Under the pieces are notes generated by a model. It saw nothing but the letters and a program-made list of their open reading frames with translations. It did not search any database and was not told where the DNA came from. The translations under genes and the position numbers were made by a program. Source: Gaiellasilicea sp963829845 (GTDB lineage Bacteria > Actinomycetota > Thermoleophilia > Gaiellales > Gaiellaceae). Taken from it: DNA of 64,000 nucleotides. The number at the start of each line of letters is the position of its first letter. Within the stretch, counting starts at the first letter, position 1. The stretch covers positions 17,277-81,276 of the forward strand of contig CAWHKD010000029.1 in NCBI GenBank assembly GCA_963829845.1, written 5' to 3'. Positions 16,292 through 22,492 of the stretch are shown piece by piece.

Positions 16292-16766
16292 CGATCGTGA
16301 CGCCGAGCGCAGCGCCCGCGAGCACGTCGAACGGGTAGTGGACGCCGACGTAGACGCGCGAGAACGAGATCAGCGTCGCCAGGGTGAAAAGGGGCCAGGT
16401 CAGGCGGGGGACGGCGAGCGCGAGCGTCGTCGCGCAGGCGAACGAGACCGTTGCGTGGCCGGACGGAAACGAGTACGTCGCGGGCAGGTCGACGAGTGTC
16501 TCCGGACGCGGGTCCAGGACGGCCGGACGGTCGCGCCCGCTCCACTCCTTCAGCGCGCCGGAGATGCTCTCGGAGACCAGGATCGCAGCGCCTACGCGCG
16601 TCCAGAGCCAGGGTCGGCTCCAGGAGAAGCCCGAGATCGCGACGGCGATCGCGAGCCAGACGAAGCCGAACGAGCCGGCGTACGAGAGCGCCTCGAACAG
16701 CGGGTCGAGCACGCCGATCCTGTTGTCGACGACCCAGTCCCTGAGCTGGCGGTCGAGGCCGCTCAC
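16227..16766 (-). CDS. PAP2-family membrane phosphatase
   Basis: A 179-residue, multi-pass PAP2 lipid phosphatase. The three signature blocks are present in order: KEWSGRDRPAV (KX6RP), YSFPSGHAT (PSGH) and SRVYVGVHYPFDV (SRX5HX3D). It likely removes phosphate from undecaprenyl pyrophosphate or phosphatidic acid at the outer face of the membrane. The C-terminal codons overlap the convergent upstream-strand gene by 65 bases. The nearest same-strand gene is the HTH-receiver protein 6 bases upstream, so they may share a message. Confidence 0.88.
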   Translation of the reverse strand: MSGLDRQLRDWVVDNRIGVLDPLFEALSYAGSFGFVWLAIAVAISGFSWSRPWLWTRVGAAILVSESISGALKEWSGRDRPAVLDPRPETLVDLPATYSFPSGHATVSFACATTLALAVPRLTWPLFTLATLISFSRVYVGVHYPFDVLAGAALGVTIAIALRMLAAALRRSAPPMRQG

Positions 16767-16772
16767 GGTGGT

Positions 16773-17375
16773 CTATGAGACCGGCAGCTGCTGCTTGGTC
16801 GATTCGATCAGCGAGCGCGGGTCGAACGGCTTTCCGATGAAGCCATGGGCGCCGCGCGACGCGGCCTCAGCCGCAGACTCCTCGTCGACCTTGCCCGAGA
16901 ACATGATCACCGGGATCGCGCCGACCCCGGTGTGCTCCTGGATCCGGCGCAGCGTTTCCCAGCCGTCGACCTGCGGCATCATCACGTCGAGCAGGATCAG
17001 GTCGGGCGAGCGCTCGCCGAGCGCCTCGAGCCCTTCGTCGGCGCTCCCGGCCTCGCGAACCTCGTAGCCCTCGGCCTCGAGGTTGACGCGGACGTACTCG
17101 CGCACGCTCTCGTCGTCGTCCACGATCAGGACGAGCGGGCCACCCGCGCTCGGAGGAGTAGGTGCACCGGCGGGGCCTGACCGGTCGAGAAACTGATCGA
17201 GGTCGGAGCGGCGGTAGCGGCGGTGTCCGCCGGGGGTGTAGAACGCCGACACACGCCCGAGATCCGACCACTTCCGCATCGTGCTCTGGGCGACGCCGAG
17301 ATATTTCGCGGCTTGCCCCAACGTCAGCCATTCGGGCTGCGCTGTGCCCGCGCCACGGTTGCCGTCGGATGCCAT
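16773..17375 (-). CDS. MerR-type HTH fused to a response-regulator receiver domain
   Basis: A 200-residue protein with reversed response-regulator order. Residues 15-65 form a BldC/MerR-like winged HTH (WLTLGQAAKYLGVAQSTMR, then YTPGGHRRYRRSDLDQFL). A Pro/Ala linker leads to a complete receiver (about 82-200) with the acidic cluster VDDDES, phospho-Asp in LLDVMMP, Ser in MFSGK and Lys in IGKPFD. It should be phosphorylated by a distant kinase and bind DNA through the N-terminal domain. The ATG is eight bases after TAGGTT, so the message is probably leaderless. No cognate kinase is adjacent. Confidence 0.85.
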   Translation of the reverse strand: MASDGNRGAGTAQPEWLTLGQAAKYLGVAQSTMRKWSDLGRVSAFYTPGGHRRYRRSDLDQFLDRSGPAGAPTPPSAGGPLVLIVDDDESVREYVRVNLEAEGYEVREAGSADEGLEALGERSPDLILLDVMMPQVDGWETLRRIQEHTGVGAIPVIMFSGKVDEESAAEAASRGAHGFIGKPFDPRSLIESTKQQLPVS

Positions 17376-17383
17376 CGGCGGTG

Positions 17384-17389
17384 AACCTA
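17384..17389 (-). promoter_or_regulatory. Probable -10 box of the HTH-receiver gene
   Basis: TAGGTT on the minus strand, eight bases before the ATG at 17375, with no Shine-Dalgarno sequence between them. Confidence 0.42.
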
Positions 17390-17434
17390 CCCAAACCTGA
17401 CGGTACCTGAAACGCGGCTCGAGTCGCCGCCTGG

Positions 17435-17665
17435 TCAGCCCGTCGTAACCGTGACGGTGACCGTGCGCTCGGCCGGGGGCAGCGGCTGCGGCGTCAGCGT
17501 GCGCACGTTCGTCTGCGTTCCGCCGGGGTTCGGTCCGTCTTCGAGCGCACGGCCGATCGAGATCCCGAGCAGCAGGAGCGCGAGCAACCCGAGCGCGATC
17601 AGTGCGGGGCGCAGAAGCGGCTGCCGCTGTCGGGCACGCGGGTTGCGCCGCGCCGGCGTGCTCAT
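17435..17665 (-). CDS. Small membrane-anchored protein, unknown
   Basis: A 76-residue protein: basic N terminus (MSTPARRNPRARQRQ), one membrane helix (about 20-38, PALIALGLLALLLLGISIG), and an extracytoplasmic Thr/Pro-rich tail ending in TVTVTVTTG. No known family. The ATG was chosen because it places the basic residues just before the helix; it sits inside a long inverted repeat that could hide it in the mRNA. Confidence 0.6.
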   Translation of the reverse strand: MSTPARRNPRARQRQPLLRPALIALGLLALLLLGISIGRALEDGPNPGGTQTNVRTLTPQPLPPAERTVTVTVTTG

Positions 17666-17690
17666 GTGCCGCACCGCGGCGCATGAGCAC
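17658..17690 (-). promoter_or_regulatory. Inverted repeat enclosing the start codon of the small membrane protein
   Basis: Arms GTGCTCATG-x-GCCGC and GCGGC-x-CATGAGCAC pair over 14 bases around a three-base loop with one mismatched position. The ATG of the 76-residue gene is in the 3' arm on the minus strand, giving a stem that would cover the start codon. Confidence 0.55.
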
Positions 17691-17700
17691 GGGGAGGGGG

Positions 17701-17728
17701 TGTGGGGGAACCGGGCGGTTCCCCCACA
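17701..17728. terminator. Hairpin of the GGGGGAAcC family
   Basis: Arms TGTGGGGGAACCG and CGGTTCCCCCACA pair over 13 bases with a two-base centre. It is the second of two stacked hairpins downstream of the DUF501 operon. Confidence 0.55.
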
Positions 17729-17748
17729 CGAGACGGAAAAAGGGGGCA

Positions 17749-17775
17749 CGTGGGGGAAACATGGTTTCCCCCACG
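17749..17775 (-). terminator. Intrinsic terminator after the DUF501 operon
   Basis: Arms CGTGGGGGAAAC and GTTTCCCCCACG pair over 12 bases with a three-base loop; on the minus strand GTGCCCCC and then five T residues follow closely, giving a near-classical intrinsic terminator for the upstream DUF501 run. Confidence 0.6.
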
Positions 17776-17803
17776 GGAGCACGCCGGCAGGCGGGCGATG
17801 TGC

Positions 17804-18124
17804 TCACGGCTCGTAGTCCTGCGCGCCGCGGGCATACTCGTGGAACGCCGCCGCCTCGACGAGCGAGAGCGTCCGCGGCCACCCGGGCGCCGGCGACTGC
17901 TCCGAGACGACCGCGCGGCTCCACCGCTCCGCCCCCGCGTACGCAGCCGCCAGCTCACCGAGCGTGAACGTGCCGCCGACGCGTCGCCGGAGCTCGGCTG
18001 CGACGGTGTCGACCTGTGCGAGCAGACGCTCGGGGTTCGGACTCTCGCGCGCCTCCTCGTGCAGGCGCCGGTATCCCTCCTCCCACTCGCGCCGCGCGCT
18101 CTCGACCTCGGCCTCGGTGATCAC
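17804..18124 (-). CDS. Small soluble protein downstream of DUF501, unknown
   Basis: A 106-residue, mostly helical, charged protein (VITEAEVESARREWEEGYRRL..., ending GAQDYEP) with no membrane segment or recognised motif. The GTG start overlaps the stop of the DUF501 gene as GTGA, so both are translated together. In mycobacteria the equivalent position after DUF501 is occupied by an exopolyphosphatase-type gene; that gene is not present here. Two strong hairpins follow its stop, marking the operon end. Confidence 0.68.
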   Translation of the reverse strand: MITEAEVESARREWEEGYRRLHEEARESPNPERLLAQVDTVAAELRRRVGGTFTLGELAAAYAGAERWSRAVVSEQSPAPGWPRTLSLVEAAAFHEYARGAQDYEP

Positions 18125-18627
18125 GTCGCCGATCCTAGGCCGACGCAACACTGCGGCGGCCAGCGGGGATCGAGCTCGGCCAGGATGCGCTCGCCGAGGA
18201 GGTGGCCGGGTTGGGCGAGCGCGTAGGCCGCGTGCGCGTGCAGGCACTTGAGCCGTCGCGGGTTGGCGCTGCCGCCAATCCCGAGCTCGAACGACGAGCC
18301 GCCGTCCCGGCCGACTTTGCCGCCGGCGAGCTCCAGCCGGATCCGCCGCTGCTCGTCGGTGGCGCGCTCGAGATCGGCCGCGAGCTCGGGATCGTGCTCG
18401 ACCTCCTCGCTCCAGCGCTCGACGCCCCCGGCCGCCTCGATCCGGGCGATCGCCGCAACGAGGTGCGGGCACGTGAGGTAGTAGGTGGTCGGGAAGGGGT
18501 CGCCTGCGTCGTCGTACGGCCACTGCTCCGTGACCGCCGGAGCTCCGCCCGGGCAGCGCGCTGCTACGCGCCGAAACGCGCGCGGCGGTCGGCCGAGCTG
18601 CTGCTCCACGAGCGCACGGTCATCCAT
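18121..18627 (-). CDS. DUF501 family protein
   Basis: A 168-residue protein of the DUF501 family (M. tuberculosis Rv1025). It begins DDRALVEQQLGRPPRAFRRVAARCPGG and contains the family segments PFPTTYYLTCPHLV, RLEAAGGVE-like, and a central GIGGSANPRRLKCLHAHAAYALA near the C terminus with conserved Cys and His. The role is unknown; the family is always found beside the FtsB/DivIC-like gene and enolase, as here. It overlaps the FtsB-like gene by eight bases and the following small gene by four. Confidence 0.9.
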   Translation of the reverse strand: MDDRALVEQQLGRPPRAFRRVAARCPGGAPAVTEQWPYDDAGDPFPTTYYLTCPHLVAAIARIEAAGGVERWSEEVEHDPELAADLERATDEQRRIRLELAGGKVGRDGGSSFELGIGGSANPRRLKCLHAHAAYALAQPGHLLGERILAELDPRWPPQCCVGLGSAT

Positions 18628-19027
18628 CGCCGCCGATCGTAGCCATGGCCTTCGTCTTCGCTTGCGCCCGCCGCCACTCGGCGACGCCCTTGACGATGTA
18701 GATCCGCTCGCCCGGCCGAACCAGGCGCATCCGCCTCGCCTCTCGCGCGAGCGCGGTCACGGTCTCGGAATCGGCGAGCCGCGCCTGGAGCCGCGTCCGC
18801 TCCTCCCGCAGGCGCTGCACCTCAGCGGAGCGCTCGTTCAGCGCAGAGCGCGTCTGCAGGTAGCTCGAGAGCGGCTGGTAGTAGAGGAACGCAACGAAAA
18901 GTGCGACCCCGACGATGCACCAGCGCAGCACCACTGTCGTTCGCGGCAGGCCCGGCCGCCTTCGGCGCGTCGTCGCGGCCGCCTTGGTCTGGCGGCTTTC
19001 GGTACGGGGTCTCCTGCGGGTAGCCAC
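18620..19027 (-). CDS. Septum-formation initiator (FtsB/DivIC-like)
   Basis: A 135-residue bitopic membrane protein. A basic cytoplasmic N terminus of about 32 residues is followed by one transmembrane helix (about 33-52, LRWCIVGVALFVAFLYY) and an extracytoplasmic coiled coil (NERSAEVQRLREERTRLQARL), then the FtsB-like C-terminal MRLVRPGERIYIV. It should join the FtsL/FtsQ division complex. The order eno-FtsB-like-DUF501 is the same as in mycobacteria (Rv1023-Rv1024-Rv1025), except that pyruvate kinase and hairpin DNA are inserted after eno. GTG start. Confidence 0.88.
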   Translation of the reverse strand: MATRRRPRTESRQTKAAATTRRRRPGLPRTTVVLRWCIVGVALFVAFLYYQPLSSYLQTRSALNERSAEVQRLREERTRLQARLADSETVTALAREARRMRLVRPGERIYIVKGVAEWRRAQAKTKAMATIGGDG

Positions 19028-19060
19028 GCGGAACGATTCCGCGGCAGCCCGGTCGTTCCT

Positions 19061-19107
19061 CTAGGAGGGTTTGGCGAAATGACGGCTGATCCGCCAAACC
19101 CTCCTAG
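19061..19107 (-). terminator. Long hairpin carrying the pyk stop codon
   Basis: Arms CTAGGAGGGTTTGGCG and CGCCAAACCCTCCTAG pair perfectly over 16 bases around a 15-base loop. The TAG stop of pyk lies inside one arm. A nearly identical stem occurs between greA and pth. Confidence 0.65.
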
Positions 19108-20513
19108 GCGATCTCGACCTTGATCACGTTCGTCGAGCCGGGGATGTTCACGGCCGTGCCCGCCGTGATGACGACGCGGTCGCCCTTCTCCACGATCCCC
19201 GTCCCGACGGCGGCGGCGAGCGACGTCCTCCAGAGCTCCTCGACGTCGGGGCACTCGGGGATGCTGACCGGCGTCACTCCCCACTCGAGCGCCATGTGCT
19301 GCAGCGAGTAGTCGTGATGGGTGAGGCCGATGATCGGCCGGCGCGGGCGCAGCCGCGCGACCGCCGACGCCGTCCTGCCGGTGAAGGTGGGCACCAGCAG
19401 AGCCCGGACCTCGAGCGCCTCGGCAATGTCGCAGGCGGCGTTCGACATCGCCTGCCCGACCGTCGGCTTCTCCTCCGCCTCGGGGATCTCGTGGCGGTAG
19501 CCGAGGCTCGGCTCGACGGCACGGGCGATCCGGTCCATGTACGCGACCGACTCGACCGGGAACTCGCCGATTGCGGTTTCGCCGGAGAGCATGATCGCGC
19601 TCGTGCCGTCGAGGATCGCGTTGGCGACGTCGGATGCCTCGGCGCGCGTCGGCTCGGGGGCGTGGATCATCGACTCGAGCATCTGTGTGGCAGTGATCAC
19701 CGGCTTGCCGCGCTCGAGCGCCCGCAGGATGATTCGCTTCTGGAGCAGCGGCACCTCCGCCGCGCCGATCTCGACGCCGAGGTCTCCGCGCGCGACCATG
19801 ACGCCGTCCGCCTCGCGGAGGATGTCGTCGAGGACCGCGACGGCTTCCGCCTTCTCGATCTTGGCGATCACGTGCGCGGTCGAGCCGGACGCCTCGATCA
19901 GCGTCTTCAGCGCCTGCACGTCGGACGCCGAGCGGACGAACGAGAGCGCGACGTGGTCGACGCCCAGTTCGAGCGCGAACTGGAGGTCGTCGATGTCCTT
20001 GCGGGTCAGCGACGGGATCGGGAGCGCGACACCGGGCAGGTTGACGCCCTTGTGCGACGCGACGAGGCCGCCGACGAGCACCTCACAGCGGGCCCGCCCG
20101 CGATCGACGGAGACGACGCGGAGGCGCACCGAGCCGTCGTCGATCAGCACGTCGAAGCCCGGCTGCAGCACCGAGCCGAGCACTGCAGGGGCGACCGGCA
20201 GGTCGTCGCCCTGGGCGACGTCCTCGCCGGCGATCGTCATCTCCTCGCCGCGCTCGAGTAGAACTGGCTCGGAGAGCTCGCCGACGCGGAGCTTCGGCCC
20301 CTGCAGATCCGCGATCACCGCCACCGGGCGTCCAACCTCGTCCTGCAACGAGCGGATCAACGCCGCTCGCGCGCGGTGCTCCTCCTGCGTGCCGTGCGAG
20401 AAGTTCAACCGAGCGCCGTCGATGATCCCCATCAGCTGCCTCAGGATCGCCGGGTCCGACGAGGCCGGCCCTATCGTGGCGACGATCTTCGTGCGGCGCG
20501 GAACGATCGGCAT
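19104..20513 (-). CDS. pyk: Pyruvate kinase
   Basis: A 469-residue pyruvate kinase converting phosphoenolpyruvate and ADP to pyruvate and ATP. Visible features: RTKIVATIGPAS at the start, RLNFSHG, the catalytic Lys in VIAKIEKAEAV, the metal/substrate motif MVARGDLGVEI, the TATQMLESM loop and the regulatory C domain (GRTASAVARLRPRRPI). Length is normal. The ATG start follows TAGTCT by seven bases, giving a leaderless promoter at the edge of the hairpin array. It stands between eno and the FtsB-like gene on the same strand, and its stop codon is inside a 16-bp stem. Confidence 0.96.
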   Translation of the reverse strand: MPIVPRRTKIVATIGPASSDPAILRQLMGIIDGARLNFSHGTQEEHRARAALIRSLQDEVGRPVAVIADLQGPKLRVGELSEPVLLERGEEMTIAGEDVAQGDDLPVAPAVLGSVLQPGFDVLIDDGSVRLRVVSVDRGRARCEVLVGGLVASHKGVNLPGVALPIPSLTRKDIDDLQFALELGVDHVALSFVRSASDVQALKTLIEASGSTAHVIAKIEKAEAVAVLDDILREADGVMVARGDLGVEIGAAEVPLLQKRIILRALERGKPVITATQMLESMIHAPEPTRAEASDVANAILDGTSAIMLSGETAIGEFPVESVAYMDRIARAVEPSLGYRHEIPEAEEKPTVGQAMSNAACDIAEALEVRALLVPTFTGRTASAVARLRPRRPIIGLTHHDYSLQHMALEWGVTPVSIPECPDVEELWRTSLAAAVGTGIVEKGDRVVITAGTAVNIPGSTNVIKVEIA

Positions 20514-20520
20514 GCCGGTG

Positions 20521-20526
20521 AGACTA
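20521..20526 (-). promoter_or_regulatory. Probable -10 box of pyk
   Basis: TAGTCT on the minus strand, seven bases before the pyk ATG. The expected -35 position would fall in the 3' arm of the adjacent 27-base palindrome. Confidence 0.45.
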
Positions 20527-20538
20527 TCCGCGACTCCT

Positions 20539-20565
20539 CATGGGGGAACCCATGGTTCCCCCATG
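20539..20565. repeat. 27-base palindrome, cassette copy 1
   Basis: Arms CATGGGGGAACC and GGTTCCCCCATG with a three-base centre. On the minus strand it is preceded by AAGGAGGGGGCTC, a perfect Shine-Dalgarno core six bases before the first ATG, which opens a tiny frame, MGEPWVPP then stop (20538-20564). It lies just upstream of the pyk promoter. Confidence 0.8.
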
Positions 20566-20782
20566 AGCCCCCTCCTTTTCCGCTCCGACCGGACGATCGT
20601 CGGCGAGCCTGCGCACGGGCCAAGCCCGGCTCCGGCGACGCAACCTTCGTGACGCCTCGGCCACGCTCACCGCTTTGCCTTCGGGAAGGCGTTCCAGCCC
20701 GGGGTACACAGCCGACCGGGTCGAGCGCCACGAGCCTGCGCTCGGGCAAAGCCCGGCTCCGGCGACGGACCCCGGCGACGCC
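20566..20782 (-). repeat. Degenerate copy of the eno 3'-end cassette (type B, truncated)
   Basis: This stretch has no gene. It holds a terminator-like GAGCC...GGCTC stem and, at about 20676-20713, a truncated, frame-shifted copy of the end of eno, reading AVYPGLERLPEG where the intact cassette copy reads AVYPGWNAFPKAQ. A second GAGCC...GGCTC stem follows. Confidence 0.7.
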
Positions 20783-20881
20783 TCAGCCACGGGCACGGCC
20801 TGCTCTAGGAAACGCCGACCAGCCGGGATAGACGGCCCGGTCGCCGAGCTCGCCTTCGATCCGCAGCAGCTGGTTCAGCAT
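20783..20881 (-). repeat. eno 3'-end copy (type A) in frame with a hairpin ATG
   Basis: Reading from the ATG in the 3' arm of the palindrome at 20879-20905, the frame is MLNQLLRIEGELGDRAVYP then GWSAFPRAGRARG and a stop: 32 residues that repeat the true enolase C terminus almost letter for letter. Whether it is translated is unknown; it is more likely the mark of a duplication. Confidence 0.6.
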
Positions 20882-20905
20882 GGGGGAACCCATGGTTCCC
20901 CCATG
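20879..20905. repeat. 27-base palindrome, cassette copy 2
   Basis: Same arms as copy 1. On the minus strand AAGGAGGGGGTTC precedes the first ATG, which would open MGEPWVPPC then stop (20875-20904). The second ATG, in the 3' arm, opens the type A eno-tail frame. Confidence 0.8.
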
Positions 20906-21007
20906 AACCCCCTCCTTGACCGCGACGACCGGATAATCGCCAGTGAGCCTGCGCACGGGCAAAAGCCCGGCTCCGGCGACGCAACCTTCGTGACGCCTCA
21001 GCCACGC

Positions 21008-21097
21008 TCACCGCTGTGCCTTCGGGAAGGCATTCCAACCCGGGTACACAGCCCGGTCGCCGAGCTCGCCCTCGATCCGCAGCAGCTGGTTCAGCAT
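21008..21097 (-). repeat. eno 3'-end copy (type B) in frame with a hairpin ATG
   Basis: From the ATG in the 3' arm of the third palindrome the frame reads MLNQLLRIEGELGDRAVYP then GWNAFPKAQR and a stop: 29 residues equal to the enolase C terminus except for a divergent ending (WNAFPKAQR against WSAFPRAGRARG). This shows two different alleles of the eno 3' end side by side. Confidence 0.6.
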
Positions 21098-21121
21098 GGG
21101 GGAACCCATGGTTCCCCCATG
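21095..21121. repeat. 27-base palindrome, cassette copy 3
   Basis: Same arms as copies 1 and 2, preceded on the minus strand by AAGGAGGGGGCTC and opening MGEPWVPPC then stop (21091-21120). It is the first palindrome met after the genuine eno gene and may act as its terminator. Confidence 0.8.
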
Positions 21122-21160
21122 AGCCCCCTCCTTCACCACAGCGACCGGGTCGAGCGCCAC

Positions 21161-21188
21161 GAGCCTGCGCTCGGGCAAAGCCCGGCTC
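21161..21188 (-). terminator. Terminator-like stem downstream of eno
   Basis: Outer arms GAGCC and GGCTC enclose GGGC-AAA-GCCC. It lies about 25 bases after the eno stop and is repeated, with small changes, in each upstream cassette copy. Confidence 0.5.
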
Positions 21189-21211
21189 CGGCGACGGACC
21201 CCGGCGACGCC

Positions 21212-22492
21212 TCAGCCACGGGCACGGCCTGCTCTAGGAAACGCCGACCAGCCGGGGTAGACGGCCCGGTCGCCGAGCTCGCCCTCGATCCGCAGCAGCT
21301 GGTTGTACTTCGCCGTCCGGTCCGAGCGCGCCGGCGCGCCCGTCTTGATCTGGCCGGTGCCGAGCGCCACGGCGAGATCCGCGATGGTCGAGTCCTCGGT
21401 CTCACCGGAGCGGTGGGACATCACCGCCGTGTAGCCGTTCGACTGCGCAAGCCGCACCGCTTCGATCGTCTCGGTCAGCGTGCCGATCTGGTTCACCTTG
21501 ACCAGGATCGAGTTCCCGACACCGCGATCGATCCCCTGGCCAAGCCGCTCTGGGTTGGTGACGAAGAGATCGTCGCCGACGAGCTGAACGCGATCGCCGA
21601 GCTCGCTCGTCAGCCGCGCCCAGGCGTCCCAGTCGTCCTCGGCGAGGCCGTCCTCGATCGAGACGATCGGGTAGCGCTCGACGAGCTCGGCCCAGAACGC
21701 CGGCATCGCCGCGCTCTCGAGCTCCCGGCCCTCGAAGCGGTAGATGCCGCCCTCGAAGACCTCGCTCGTCGCCGGGTCGAGCGCGATCGCAACGCTGCCG
21801 GCATGCCCGGCGCGCTCGGCCGCCTCGAGGATCGCCTCGATCGCGGCCTCGCTCGACTCGAGGTCGGGAGCAAAGCCGCCCTCGTCGCCAACGCCGGTCG
21901 CGAGCCCGCGCTCGGCGAGCACGCGCTTCAGCTCGTGGTACACCTCGACGCCGACGCGAAGACCGTCGGCAAAGCTCGCCGCGCCGACCGGCACGACCAT
22001 GAACTCCTGCAGGTCGATCGAGTTGGCGGCGTGGGCGCCGCCGTTGATCACGTTCAGCATCGGCACGGGCAGCGTCGCCGCCTCCTCGCCGCCGAGGTGG
22101 CGGTAGAGCGGTTGCCGCGACTCGGCCGCCGCGGCCTTCGCGGCCGCGAGCGAAACGCCGAGGATGGCGTTCGCGCCGAGGCGCCCCTTGTTCGGGGTGC
22201 CGTCGAGCTCAATCAGCTTCCGGTCGAGCGCCTCTTGGTCGAGCGCGTCCAGGCCGGCGAGCTCGCCCGCGAGCTCCTCGTTCACGTTCGCGACCGCATT
22301 CGTCACGCCCTTGCCGCCCCACTCGGAGCCGCCATCGCGCAGCTCGACGGCCTCGTGCACCCCGGTCGAGGCGCCGGACGGCACCGCCGCGCGACCGAAC
22401 GCGCCGGAGGCCAGCTCGACTTCGACCTCGACGGTCGGGTTGCCGCGCGAGTCGAGGATCTGGCGGCTGTGCAGGCGCGTGATGGCGCTCAT
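21212..22492 (-). CDS. eno: Enolase
   Basis: A 426-residue enolase interconverting 2-phosphoglycerate and phosphoenolpyruvate. Visible motifs: ARQILDSRGNPT-like SRQILDSRGNPTVEVEV, PSGASTG, the catalytic Glu/Lys region GDEGGFAPDL, metal ligands in LDPATSEV, SIEDGLAEDDWD, and the signature LVKVNQIGTLTETI with SHRSGETED. Length and order are normal. The ATG overlaps the mazG stop as ATGA. Its last 25 codons are repeated as partial copies in the non-genic DNA that follows. The neighbours mazG and FtsB-like/DUF501 match the mycobacterial order. Confidence 0.97.
   Translation of the reverse strand: MSAITRLHSRQILDSRGNPTVEVEVELASGAFGRAAVPSGASTGVHEAVELRDGGSEWGGKGVTNAVANVNEELAGELAGLDALDQEALDRKLIELDGTPNKGRLGANAILGVSLAAAKAAAAESRQPLYRHLGGEEAATLPVPMLNVINGGAHAANSIDLQEFMVVPVGAASFADGLRVGVEVYHELKRVLAERGLATGVGDEGGFAPDLESSEAAIEAILEAAERAGHAGSVAIALDPATSEVFEGGIYRFEGRELESAAMPAFWAELVERYPIVSIEDGLAEDDWDAWARLTSELGDRVQLVGDDLFVTNPERLGQGIDRGVGNSILVKVNQIGTLTETIEAVRLAQSNGYTAVMSHRSGETEDSTIADLAVALGTGQIKTGAPARSDRTAKYNQLLRIEGELGDRAVYPGWSAFPRAGRARG

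Noticed and set aside
20539..21121. Possible insertion sequence between pyk and eno
   Set aside because: There is no transposase frame, and the repeated parts are eno 3' ends and palindromes rather than terminal inverted repeats flanking a gene; kept instead as an unexplained cassette array.
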